In this document: in pieces, positions 12,206 to 23,877 of the stretch
Numbering within the stretch: position 1 is the first letter of the stretch
Layout: every line of letters starts with the position of its first letter
Source: Phanerochaete sordida
Lineage: Eukaryota; Basidiomycota; Agaricomycetes; Polyporales; Phanerochaetaceae
Assembly (NCBI GenBank): GCA_019973155.2
Contig: BPQB01000052.1
Location: forward strand, 62,001-126,000
Length of the DNA stretch: 64,000 bases
Direction: 5' to 3'
Translations under genes and position numbers: made by a program
Notes under the pieces: model-generated
Told to the model about the DNA's origin: nothing
The model's input: only the letters and a program-made list of their open reading frames with translations
The model's database searches: none

Positions 12206-13210
12206 AGACCGCTAATGGATGGCTGACTTATAGCGCTCCTTGAGATCCTTAACTGCAAAACGACAGGTGGTGAGCATGCGCAACATCATCGTCGGGCACA
12301 AACACCGCTTACACGTTAATGTCACGCTTCAGGCCTTCTGCCTAGAAATTGCACCGGTCTGTGCCGTGTAAGATAGAAATCAAAGCTAATACACCTAGTC
12401 GTCGCCTGATAGCACTTACTGAATCCAGCTAGAACGGGAGATATCCTTGTGGGGCCGACATGCCGTGGCTCGCAATATTCAATTGAGGGTTCGAAATAAG
12501 ATTCCTCTCCCACGCAAAAAGGATCGAGCGCACTCGGGTTTACAATTCACGTCGACATCAGGCATGTAGAGGACCCCGAGAGATGCCTTCCTAGGAAGCC
12601 TGCCACCAAACATGCGCTCGCCGCGGGACGTTCTGCCCATCTGGGGTGACTGAGAGCCGAGCGAGATCCGGAATAGTTCCTCGTCCACATTGATGCCCAT
12701 TTACATTGAACGTTGACGAGTCGTTGACCAGGACAGACCCACCAACGAATGTCAGCGTCGCTGCAATTCAGGTTAGATCGGGCGAATACTCGCGGTCACT
12801 TCTACCTTCTAGACGGATACGCCTATGCCTCTCTCTCATCGTGCATTCGGATGTGCACGTTCCCGAGCGGGTCTGAGGGTGCTCACATCCGACACAGCCA
12901 CTGCCTGTAATATTCGTATGTCAGCTGCGTGCGCGCGAAATACGACTGGACCAGAACGCACTTCGAAAGAGACGTGCTCCTAATGCATCAGCGCTCAGCT
13001 TCTGGACTGGACTTCAACAGATCGTCGCACACTCACGGACCTTCGGATGCCAGCACAAATTCCAGGTAGAGAGCGACAATGACATACGATGTATTCCGAA
13101 TGGTAGTCTCACATATTCCCGAGGCGCTGCAATGCAATTCGGTCCCAGCAGAAGTATCGTGGCTTTCGCGAGCTGTCGTACACAAGTGGCTGAGCAAAGC
13201 ACCTCGTTCA
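12206..13210. other. Intergenic or decayed 5' region of the PARP gene
   Basis: No complete finger module could be read upstream of the 10923-12205 PARP gene. A frame near 12430-12510 on the minus strand contains YCEPRHVGPTRISP, which faintly resembles finger 2 (C..RPVHVE), so this may be a decayed N-terminal part. No other coding signal was found. Confidence 0.3.
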
Positions 13211-14939
13211 CTAGGTTCCGGGTTCAAATATAACAAGATACTCCGGCCGGATAGCCTCGTCCTATAAAGATCCATGAAGGCGTGATACGGCACAAGGAAA
13301 ATGGAGACTGTACCGTATAAACTGTAAAGGTTGAGCAACACGTTGTTACATGCACGTGTAAGAACGTCAGAGTGACTTACCGACTGCTTCATCGTAGTTT
13401 ACTGTGAGCTTTGGTTCCCCGACGACGGAGTCGTAGCCCGAGGGTGCCTGAAGTGTCTGCAATGAGACTGCGCCCCCGCGTATAGTGGTAGACGTACCGA
13501 AGTAAGATTGTGGTCCTCATACTTGACTTTGCACGCTTTGCCCATCACGACCTCGCTGAGGATCATCGCCATGTAGGGCGAACCTCCAAGCTCCTTGATG
13601 TAGTCGTACGACTGAGACGGCGTCGTGTCAGATTGTATCACACCGACAACATACATGAAGACATACCTTCGAGGACGTTGCAGACGTGTATATCCCTACC
13701 CCGAATCGCTGGAAACTCCCATTGGCCACGAGCGCCCTCGTCGGTTTGGCCTTGCTGACACGGAACGAGTTCTGCCATGGACGGTCGTCATCAGCTCCGA
13801 CATTTATGGAGCACAGAGCACTCCCACCTGCAGAATACCACACACTGCGCAGTCCGATTGGCCGCAAAAGCCAGTCATGGACGACTCGTCTCCGAGCACA
13901 CATTTACGTGTCGTACCATGCCAGCGACGTCGCGCATTGCCCTTCGCCTTTCTGTTGTACCCCATTTGTTTAGTCGGAGTGCGGCGGAATAACACGGCGA
14001 AGCGCACTTATACGCCAGGAACTTCTTCATGTGTGACCTCTTTGAGTATACTTTGTATATCTGGCAGTCACGGCACGTCGAAAATGAGCAAGCGACTCTA
14101 AAATATTTTGGCATCAGGACTTCACTTTGAGCACCTGTCGTGGCCGCGGCTTCTCGGGCGTGACTTCATGAAGCCACTTGTCGCGGAACAGCTGAGCAAC
14201 TGGATAACGTCAGAGCCCGGACGCTGCACAGATGTCATGTGGCGGGGGACCCACTCTCTTCAAACTCTTCGTACGAGTCTGGAATCTCGAGGAGCGCCGG
14301 GGCTAGCAAGTATCAGAACGAAAGGCCGACATTACGCTTTGGAGATACCAACCTGATTCATAAACATCATCTCGACAGCTCACTGAGCAGAAGTCGGTCA
14401 TTCGACCGTTTATCTCGTGCTTCGGGTCGTCGCCACACCTAACGAAAGTCACATTCCGCGCGTATGAATGGATGCAAAAATACTCACAAAAGACACATCT
14501 CTCCTCCCGGACTAAGATGACGTCCCAAAAGGTGGTCAGCGCGGTCATTCATACTTTTGGAACAGTCGCGCACCTGTAGTATGATGGCCCGTGAGCTGCG
14601 GGAGCACTTGGTCCAAATGCTGCGGCACATCGACGACCGCAGAAGTCGTGGACTGCGAGAGGAATCAAGATCAGCAGCCATTGTGCGATCGCTGCGCTCA
14701 CCTCGTCCGGAGGCCTCGACATGTACTGGAGCCGTATGACAGTTCTGGATTCGGTGTGAAACATCGTTGAGCTTGAAGTCATGGCTACTTACCTTGCATA
14801 ATGGCGATGATGGGCTAGCCTGGATTGAATGGCTTTGCGACATTGCGTCCCTGTGTTTTCGCGTGCACCATCGCGACGGGTGACCGCTACCATCGTCCCA
14901 GACAGGAGAGGTGCAGCCCGGGTAAGCACAGGTGCCCAT
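13211..14939 (-). CDS. Three-finger PARP-type ADP-ribosyltransferase
   Basis: This is one of the best-preserved PARP genes. It starts at ATG 14939 with finger 1: CAYPGCTSPVW, WCTRKHRDAM. Finger 2 is split by introns: NCHTAPVHVEASG and VHDFCGRRCAAAF. Finger 3 lies near 14380: KHEINGRMTDFCSVSCRDDV. A short LEIPDSYEEFEES segment and AQLFRDKWLHEVTPEKPRP lead into the catalytic domain: QIYKVYSKRSHMKKFLAYK, NARRRWHGTTRKCVLGD (His), GFCGQSDCAVCGILQ, FQRFGVGIYTSATSSK (Tyr), SYDYIKELGGSPYMAMILSE, GYDSVVGEPKLTVNYDEAV (Glu), then DEAIRPEYLVIFEPGT and the stop at 13211. The H-Y-E triad is intact, as in poly(ADP-ribose)-forming PARPs, although triad identity alone does not prove chain elongation. The Cys/His fingers resemble treble-clef (FCS/TRASH-like) zinc fingers and may bind nucleic acid or protein; that is inference. 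Confidence 0.85.
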
Positions 14940-15842
14940 GGTCGGGAGGAGATGAGGAGGGAGACAACAGCGGCGGCCTCGGGCTGTGGTATTTGGTTTG
15001 CGATAGCCCAGGGACCTTCCAGGCTATCCGGCCGGACGGCAACCTAACGCGTTCGGCGCTCTCTGGGCGAGCATGACTTCTGGACCATTCACCGCATTGC
15101 CAGCGCGTGAATACACTCCGACAAACATGGGCTGTGCGAATACACACTTATCTTGTATTGTCATCGCTGTCTTCCATGCATCATCCGCACAGCCCGGTCA
15201 CACCACACACGGCCTAACCACGGCCGGATCGTCGCCAAATGCCAGTGATGCAGGCGAAGCTACGTGGAACCGTACGGAGCGTCGTGGGCGGAAAATTTTG
15301 GGGCCTTTGTGTCAGACATTGCGCTGCTCAGGAGAGTATCGAGGCGGCGTCCAAGTCGGTCGACAAAGTGCTTGTGAGGAGGGGCGCCGCCCAGATGCGG
15401 CTGCGTGGGAACTGCTGCCCTTCGCTCTACGGGGTCTTGATGCGCGTGATGCGCCGGATTGACCCCGATCACTCTGATTCGCCTACGCCTACATAGGGCG
15501 TGCAGGCTGAGATCGTTCCCTGATAATGGCCAGTGTGAGCTGGAGAGAAAATACAGCTAGTCAGCCGTTATGATACCCCTTATTTCTGACAAGATCTACC
15601 AGCGACGTCCAGGCGTATCTGCATCCCATCGTCAACCCAACGTAGTAGTTGGCAATCTTGCAGTGGCAGCATCCGCAGTCGGTGCGCATTGAGACGTCTG
15701 AAGAAGTGGTACATTCTCGAGAGTATCATGATACATCACGATGATAGTCTATAAATTACATAAGATGCCGTTCGAGCCACAATATTCCGATACAGTGCTA
15801 TAACTCAGCTACATGCAATCCTATCTACCAGCGCGGCGGTTC
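14940..15842. other. Intergenic, no gene seen
   Basis: The gap holds several overlapping short open frames on both strands (15073-15496 plus, 15260-15472 minus), none with a family motif, and I see no NADAR or PARP remnant. Confidence 0.35.
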
Positions 15843-17466
15843 TCACTCATCGTTGTCAGGTCCTGCGCCAGCATCTCCAAGACTCTGTGCACGGAGCGCG
15901 TCGCGAAGTGACATAAGACTCTTTCCAAGTTCATTCATTCCGCTCCCGTCCAACCCTAGGCCCCAGAAGGCGTCGTTCTTAGCCATATCGCGTCAGCAGG
16001 AGCGCGACTGAGAAGTAAGGACACGCACAGGATTCGCGTACACAAGCTGCTTGTCTCCGGTCGAGAGCAGCATCTGCCGCAGGTCCTGATGCTGCGAGAA
16101 TTTGGCTTTGAGAGTCGCTTCCATGCTGGGCTGCCTTGCCTTCGGCCAGTCGCTTCGCTGGGCATTCAACAGACGCCTCGCTGCTTGGATTGCCGCATAG
16201 CACGTAGGTTGGACCCGAATGTGGTCGGCAAGTCCAGGATTTTTAGAGTGGAAGAATTTGGACGCCTGGTAAACTGAAGCAATGTCTTAGGACGGCGCGC
16301 AGGGTGCGATACGAAATGGACCCACGATGTTCCGCGGTCGGGTACTCGTCTTCGCCATGACGCACTTTGCAGGGCAGGGCATTCGCAAATCTGATAGTAG
16401 TCAGCGGGTGAGCAATTGCACCAACAGCCGCACGTACTCGTAATACGGCTCGTTGGGTCCGTAAAACATGATTGGAGCACCATAAGTCGTCGACATGTCC
16501 TGGACTCGATCCGGCTCTACAGCTGGACGGCCAGACGATGATCTAGGCGGAAGCGGCTGGGTAATGGGGTCAGTACTTCAGCGAACGTCACAGGCAACGC
16601 TCACAAGAGGCTTTGATACCTGTCTGACCGCAGGTGGGCCGTCAGGAAGCACCGGCTGCAGAGCTTGAAGTTTAGATCGAACGCGCATCAGTGCCTTGCC
16701 CAGTTCGTTCTTGCCCCGACGATTGTTGCCGACTCCCCAAAAGCTATCGTTCTAGTAGCTCCAGTTTCAGTTCTCTGGTCAAGTCAAGTGCAGGCGTGCA
16801 TACTGAGTTTGCGTAGACCAAGTCTCTGCTACCTGTACCGACAAGCATTTCGCGCAGAGCGGAGTGTTGAGTGAACTTCGCTTCCAGAACAAGGTCCATG
16901 AAACCGACGTTCACTTGGAACCAGTCTTTGCGCTGATGCTGTTTCTGCTGAAGCGACTCCTTGAGCGCATCGCTCGCATTCGGTATTGTTCTGAGCTGCT
17001 CCGCGATGTCTGCGCGCGTCGAGAAGTATTTGTGCGCCTGGTACACTGGGTCATGGTCACCTCTACCCGGCCGCTTGATGCCAAGGTGTACTCACAGTGC
17101 TCAGCGGTGGGATACGTCTTGCCGTTATATTGAACAGGATATGATGTATTGTTGATAAACCTATGGAATATCGCTCAGACGTGGAGATCGGGAGCAGAAG
17201 GGGACCATATACTCATGATACGGCCGGTCTCTATCGTAGAAGGAGATGGACGAACTCTCTTGCCGCCTGGAGCCGTCGCGAGGGGTGTGAAGCGTGATAC
17301 TCCTTCTCAGAATACCTCCAAGACCTGAGCCTGAAGGCGCCCCTTGAGCGTCGCCCGCCCGTTGTGGCCGCGTAGATTCTCGCAGGCTGTTGCTATGTTG
17401 CAAAGGTATACCGTCTAGCGAGAGATCGTTAACTCCAGTTTGCATAGAGTCGTCCATTCCAAGCAT
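15843..17466 (-). CDS. Tandem double-NADAR protein
   Basis: The ATG at 17466 opens a Ser/Arg-rich leader ending in SSISFYDRDRPYYEY. NADAR 1 continues with FINNTSYPV..YPTAEH, MYQAHKYFS, DWFQVNVGFMDLVLEAKFTQ and FWGVGNNRRGKNELGKALM. A Pro-rich linker with its own intron (about 16560-16630) joins NADAR 2: PIMFYGPNEPYYEY, FANALPCKV..DEYPTAEH, NAQRSDWPKARQPSMEATLK, LRQMLLSTGDKQLVYANP and FWGLGLDGSGMNELGKSLM, with the stop at 15843-15845. Both domains keep the YPTAEH and NELGK signatures. The gene is a close paralogue of 18531-20172, sharing the leader motif SLRESTRP and exon layout, so the two arose by segmental duplication. No death-type N-terminal domain is present. Confidence 0.82.
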
Positions 17467-18530
17467 GTCGTAGGCGGAGCGTTGATAGGATCGCTCGAGT
17501 CTTCGGAGTCGCGAGAAGAGCTGCCTATCCTAGGGAGTAGTCCTGAGAGAATCGCTGACAGCACCGTTAGCTCTGCAGGTTTCGATTGTCGCACGCGATG
17601 GACGGACCAGTATCAATCAATTCCCACCGTGCCGCCCCCTGGGCAGGTAGCGTACTGTCAGGGCTGTTAGAGTTTCCGTAACCCCTCTGTCAACCCTTTC
17701 CCCTAGCGCGTGACCAACGTGGCCAGATAAAGGCACCCCAAGATTCCCAGACGCTTGGTATCCGGGCATATGCTGGTCGTGGAAAGTGAGTGCCAGGATG
17801 AGGCCACTCTTGGCGGAGCTTGCCATATTCCCGATCGACGAACCTTGCCAGCACCGCTGCGGCAGGACTCCAGGGGGGGAATTAAGTCGCCGCGTTGTAG
17901 GGTGCAGTTGGCGTAATCCTACCTTGCGCGCCCGACAACGAGTGTCTTGAAGGACTTGGACGGCGATGCATCGTCCTCGGGGAACCATATCGTCCCTCGT
18001 AGGTTCCAACGCCTGTGGCACGGAAATGCTCTATCTTAGCTCTGCACCCGGTTACGTAGGCGAACGTCGTGTGTCTGATACGATATGGGAGCGAGGCAAA
18101 CAAGAGGCAGGCGGGGAGGCGGCATTTCTACGAACCCAGCGCTCTGCGGGGGCCTGATGTGCCTATGTGACCCCGGTCACTGTTATCCCGCTGACTCGTG
18201 CTGTCATCACAGATCGTTCTCGAGCTGTACTCGGCGTAAACTGGTAAGTATACCCTACTGTACCACACTTTGTGTGGTCAGATTCCTTATCGCATGTACA
18301 CGCCATCGTCGACAGCCAGGCCAATGCCGCAACGCTGGTGACCGTCGTACCATGCGGACTACAATTCTCACGTAGTTGAAGGTATGACGGAGGGTTATAC
18401 CCTAGGTCATTTCATCGGATAGTACGATGGTATTCTGATGAATACACGACGATTGACTCAAGCCAGGACGTCTCGCAGCAATGCCACCACCCAGCTCATG
18501 CAGTCCGACTAGCTGCCAGCGTCGCGGTGC
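17467..18530. other. Upstream block partly shared with the 18531-20172 gene
   Basis: A minus-strand frame near 17690-17720 encodes SGHVGHALG, closely matching SSHVGHALG at about 20435-20465. The DNA around the motif is also alike (AGCGCGTG.CCAAC.TGGC). This suggests that the duplication that made the two double-NADAR genes included upstream sequence, or that an unrecognised 5' exon lies there. No further gene was identified. Confidence 0.35.
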
Positions 18531-20172
18531 TCATCTATCGATATCAGGTCCCACCACAGAATCATCAAGATGACGAGCACGGATTGTATCTCGCAGAGCC
18601 ATCAGGCTCTTTCCGAGCTCGTTCATCCCGTATCCGTCCGATCCGAGGCCCCAGAACGCGTCGTGCTGAACCAAAGCCTTTCAGCATTGGAACACAGTCG
18701 CATACGGAGGTCGGCCACTCACAGGATCACCGTACACGAGCTGCCTGTCTCCAGTCGAGAGAAGCATATTCCGCAGATCTGCATGCTGGGAGAACTTCGC
18801 CTCGAGAGTTGCCTCCATACTGCTTTGCCTTACACTCGACCAGTCGCTTCGCTGACACCTCAACAGGCGCCTTGCTGCCTCGATGGCTGCGAAGGGCGTA
18901 GGCTGAACCCGTATGTGGTCGGATAACCCAGGGTTCCTGGATTGGAAGAATTTATGAGCCTGGTAGACTACAGAAGGACGTTAGGAGTGCGCAGAATATT
19001 TGACAATGACCGAACGTACGATGCTCCGCTGTGCGGTACTCTTCCTGTCCGTGCCACACCGCGCGATGGGATGTGTTTGCGAACCTGATAATCATGGTCA
19101 ATGCGGGGCCAGGAGCGCATATCTTTGCACGTACTCGTAATAAGGCTCGTTTGGTCCGTAGAAGAGTATTGGAGCTGCAAGAAATGTCGACCTGTCTGGC
19201 CTTCGAGTGATCTCTCTGGGCGACTTCGCTGCTGTGTAGCTCGAAGACGTTCCCGGAGTAGGCGGCTGGGTAACGGGATAAGCAAATACAAGGCAGACAC
19301 ACTGAAAATACTCACAAGCGGCTTGGGCAGCGCCGGGCGATCTGTGACTGCAGTGTCGAGAGGCACCGGCGGCCCCGCTTGCAGTTTGGACCGAGCCCGC
19401 ATCAAGGCCTTCCCCAGCTCGTTTCTTCCTCGACGATCTGCCCCAATACCCCAGAAATTGTCGCTCTGATGAAGCAGGTATAAGTTCGCAGGTCGTTTAC
19501 ACGATTCATGTACATACCTTGCTAGCGGAGACTATTTCCCTGTCGCCAGTGCCGACGAGCATCTCGCGCAGAATAAGATGTTGCGTAAACTTAGCCTCCA
19601 GAACGAGATCCATGACGTCGAGGTTGACTTGGAACCAGTCCTCGCGCTGCACATTCCTAAGTTTGGTCGACTCTTGGACCGCCGCGCCGGCACTTGGTAT
19701 ATTCCTAATTTGCTCTGCGATTTCAGGGTGCGTCGCAAGGAACTTGTGGGCCTGGTACACTGGGACGTGGTCATTGTCGTAGACCCGGGAGAAATTGAGG
19801 TATGCTCACAGTGCTCTGCGGTGGGATATATTCTTCCATCGTACTCAACAGGGTACGGAGAGTAGTTGATAAACCTGCGCAGGATCGTCAGCACGTCGCA
19901 ATGGGCGGCACAATGGGAACCGCGTACTCGTAGTATGGCTGGTCTCTTTCGTAGAAAAAGATTGGCGAACTTTCAGGCCGCCTCGGTCCGTCACCGGGCG
20001 TATGATATGTTATGCTCCTCTTCAGATGACCCAGGATCGAGCCTGCAAGCGTCCCCTGTGGCTCGCTCGCCCGTTTCGGCCTCGTGGATTCTCGCAGACT
20101 GCTGCTCTGCTGCAATGCCGGACCTTCCAGGGAGCCATCTCCAACCGGAGTCTGAGAGGAGCCGTCCGTCAT
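18531..20172 (-). CDS. Tandem double-NADAR protein (paralogue of 15843-17466)
   Basis: The start at 20172 gives a leader with SLRESTRPKRA and PIFFYERDQPYYEY. NADAR 1: FINYSPYPVEY..YPTAEH, MYQAHKFLATHPEIAEQIR, DWFQVNLDVMDLVLEAKFTQ and FWGIGADRRGRNELGKALM. The linker ends in APILFYGPNEPYYEY. NADAR 2: FANTSHRAVWHGQEEYRTAE, RSDWSSVRQSSMEATLEAKF, LRNMLLSTGDRQLVYGDP and FWGLGSDGYGMNELGKSLM, with the stop at 18531-18533. The second domain has YRTAEH where most copies have YPTAEH. Exon count, linker position and the distinct NADAR-2 subtype (FYGPNEPYYEY) match the 15843-17466 gene one for one. All splice joins I checked keep frame, so the gene looks intact. Confidence 0.83.
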
Positions 20173-21977
20173 TATCTTGCTGTAAGCGTAGCGTTGAAAG
20201 GGCTGCTCGCGTTACAGGAAGGTGAGGAGAGCATCGGCGGCAGCTATGTCGGCGGCAGCGGTATTGTCGGCTTGCTTCAAGTCAAGGGAGATCTCCACTT
20301 CCTCATATTCGCACGCATGGCATCGCCACGCGTGTATGCATTCCCACTGCGGATAGCGGGCAGACGGCGCAGGGTAAGGGCTGCTACTGTAATGCTTCTT
20401 TGAAACTAGGGTTTCGCTGTCAGATGCTGTTCCCAGCGCGTGCCCAACATGGCTACTTACAGGGAGGGAATTTGACACGCGTAGACAAAAGAAAGGCACA
20501 GACATGCTTCCAAATGCACGCCTCGCCGCTCGACACGTTGAGGCAGCGGCGACTCCGTAAACGTATAACGTTCTGCGACGAGTCTCTTGAGTTGACCGGC
20601 TTTTAGAGCATCCTGGATTGCGGGCGCACCTTATCATGGTTCACACGTTCAAGTTCCATGCCATCTGTACACGTCTTGGTCAAGTGGGCGGAGGCCGCAT
20701 GAAGGGTCTGAAGGGCGAGCGAGGCAGTCGAGACTTGCAAAGCGAGCGCTGCGAAGGCGATGGCGCCGGGATAGACGCAGAACCTCCAGTCGCGACGGCC
20801 TCATGAGCGCCCAAATTCGAACATTCCTTCATCCACCCATGTGCCCCTTGCCCCAGCACACAGACGGAGACACATTCACCACGTTACAACGTCGCGCCGA
20901 GTATAGTCCTGACGTCGCATTCTCGAGCCTTATCAGCCTCAGACGCAACCTCAATCGAGTCTGCCATGCTGGCATGGGGCCGCCCCTCCGAGCCATGTAT
21001 GACCGAACAAGGAGGATGAGGATCTATCCCGAGATGTACGGGGCTCATTCTGGCCGTGATCATGAGAGTAAGTGATTCATCACTGCTACATATGGCTGCT
21101 CGAACGTTGATATCAGAGATCCCACGGAGAGTCTCTTGTTCAATATACGCTGCTTAACCCTCGACTCCGAACAGCGGTGGCCCATCGTTGCAAACTCCTG
21201 CGAGAACGAGGAGGAGCAGGCTTCGAAATCTGACCAGATTTCAGGCTCGCCTAAGGCTGCGTGAGGAGCTTCCGTGGTGAGTGATCCTTGTAGTCATTTC
21301 ACGTACTGCTCATTGACGACTGCGGGGCTGAGCAAGATATTCGTGTTGTGCTGAAGCGATCCGTCATGCAACGCCCATGCGTCGCTCATATCCCGTGGGT
21401 GCTTCGTCAACATGACTGAGTAATCATCACACATCCAACACGCAGCGATAGGCGTACCCTGACATCGTTGTGGTAAGTGATCCCAGCTTGACTTCACTGC
21501 TAAAGTGATCTTCCACTGCAGTCATACCGCCTTCCCCCATCTACGTCGTGAGCGTAAGCGTCGGAAATGTGCACCTTTTTCAGTACCATATATCGACATC
21601 CTGCTACGCGAGAGAATATACTGAGATGGCACCGGGAATCGCTGGAGCATCACATGTAGTCGCAGCGTGGGATACAACCTTGTGCATGTGCCTTCATCCA
21701 ATCACGGCAAGCGTTGTCGGGCTGTGCGTGCTTCCTAGCGTCCCTTACTGCACTGCGCACGCCAGGCAGGGTTTGCACGTGTTCGCAGTGCGACGACCAC
21801 GGATTGAAATTGGGAGGCGCGGCCATTCCTCTGGCTTTCGCACACTGCCCTCGGATCTGTCCATCTGCATCTGGCTTTGCGATCTCGGGACGAGCATCGC
21901 TGCAGGCGGTATCACGGCGGTATATACCATGCGAGTACGCCCGCGCTACACGCCTTCCCCTTCCCGGCGTCGTCGAC
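20173..21977. other. Intergenic with duplicated upstream block; no gene recognised
   Basis: The part at about 20212-20640 contains the SSHVGHALG-coding block shared with the region upstream of the sister gene (see 17467-18530). Farther on, open frames such as 20803-21075 and 21548-21994 (plus) have no family motif. The frame 21714-21980 is Cys-containing and in phase with the following PARP gene, but does not match finger 1. Confidence 0.33.
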
Positions 21978-23628
21978 ATGGGTTGCGCAAGTAGTTCCTT
22001 CGCCGACGAGCCTGCTCGCCCAGCGGGGCTGCCGCTCTGCAAGGTGCGCTGCGCGCCTGACGTGGTGAGCGCGGGCTTGATGCTGACTCAGTCTCTCCAG
22101 CAATGCCACCAGCGGCCTGTCTACGTCGAGCCCGGACGAAGTGCGTAGACAGCTATGTTTACCTTAGACTCCGCTTACTTTCTTCACAGCGCATCAGTTC
22201 TGCGGTCGTACGTGCGCAGAGGCACATAATGGAACGGTGAACAAGGATCGCCGCGGGCAGATTCATCACAACCACAAGTACGCAAAGGGCCCGTGAATTA
22301 TGTATCTGATACTGACCCGTTTGCCATTACCGGCTTAGACGGGCCTCTGATTCGTGTCTTCTGTACGTTACTGGTTCGTGGTCGTAATCTCTGAATTTAA
22401 CGCCAAGATTGCAGCTGCGGCGGCCATCCAAAGTTCGAGATCGACGGAAAGCTCAGCGATTTCTGCTCCGCGCGGTGTAGAGATGACGTTTATGAGTCCA
22501 GTAAGTGTCACCAGTCCTTCAGAGCCTGTCAGAGCCACTGACTGCATATCCAGCACCAGTCCTGCTGGAGATTCCATCCTCACACGAGGAGTTCCGAGAG
22601 AGTGCGTATTAAGCTTCGTGAGTATAACCTGCGCAGCGCACTAAATCTGACACGTGTATGCCAGTCGCGGCTCTATTCCGCGAGAAGTGGCTACATCCCC
22701 CAACAGAGAAGAAGCCACTTCCCGGGGACGTCGTAAAGGTGCGGCTGGGCGATCAGCTGGGCGCTCGATAGAGTTGACGTGCTGCCCTCCAGATATACAA
22801 AGTATACTCTCGGAAGAATCACGTAGCACGGTTTAGGGCGTACAAGTGCGTGTGGCCGGTCTCCTTGTCATGCGCAACATCGAACCCGCTTCGCAGGGAA
22901 TTGAAAGGGAACCCAAGACGACGATGGCACGGTACCACCCGGCGCTGCTGCATCGGAGACGACAATGCAGATTTCTGCACCGACGAGCAGTGCGCTATGT
23001 GCGGCATCCTGAAGGCATGTACCCAATCATACAGATGCGTATGTCAGTGCTTGAATGTCACGCCTGTAGAACTCGTTCCTGGTCGACAAAGCGAAAACTC
23101 CAGGAAAGCCCGATGGAGGGCACTCGGGCTTCCAACGATTTGGTATGGGAATCTATACTTCTGCGACCTCGTCAAAGGTAACTCAGTACTGTCCACTCTT
23201 TGTCCAACCAATAACCCAGTATCTTGCAGTCGTACGATTACATCAAGGAGTACGGAGGCTCGCCGTACCATGCGATGATTCTGAGCGAAGTCATCATGGG
23301 AAAAGCGTGTAAGGTAACCCATAAAGACCACAGCCTCACGGAGGTCAGTATTGTGCTCTTCAAAAACGCGATGTCCCTGATGACGCTCCTCTCAGGCTCC
23401 GCCGGGGTATGATTCTGTCGTTGGAGAACCCAACCTCACCGTCAATTATGACGAGGCAGTCGGTGAGTCCATGGGCTGCCTTACATGGTATACTCGTAGC
23501 TGATATCCGTTTCGTAGTGTATACGGTAAGCGGACGTGGGTGTTCATGATGATCTCTTGTTGATGTGTCAACTCTAGGACGACGCCGCTCGTCCCGAGTA
23601 TCTTCTAATTTTCAAGCCCGGAGAGTAG
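21978..23628 (+). CDS. Two-finger PARP-type ADP-ribosyltransferase
   Basis: The first supported exon (ATG 21978) ends GLPLCK at the splice site that in three-finger paralogues follows finger 1; finger 1 itself was not found. Finger 2: CHQRPVYVEPGR and HQFCGRTCAEAHNG. Finger 3 near 22440: CSCGGHPKFEIDGKLSDFCS then RCRDDV. APVLLEIPSSHEEFRE and ALFREKWLHPP precede the catalytic exons: QIYKVYSRKNHVARFRAYK, NPRRRWHGTTRRCCIGDD (His), DEQCAMCGILK, FQRFGMGIYTSATSSK (Tyr), SPYHAMILSEVIMGKACK, PPGYDSVVGEP then LTVNYDEAV (Glu), VYT and DDAARPEYLLIFKPGE, with the stop at 23626-23628. The intron after CGILK (23015-23069) begins with GC. The triad is complete and the catalytic region looks functional. Confidence 0.78.
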
Positions 23629-23877
23629 TGGTTCGCTTTCGCTGGATGATCTTTGACTGCTCTCTGTGCGATTTGTGGGCGCATGTACTGTACATTGTAT
23701 TCTCCGCAGAACACGGAACTATTCAAGGGATAAACTGCATTCTATGGCCATTGGACAGCACTTCTGGCGAGCAGGGTAGTTCGGACTATGACACCTTTGC
23801 GTGTATGCAATGAAATTGGCGTGAGTATATATATAGTTATCGTAGCACGGACGAGGAAAGCTCGACTACGATCCGCC

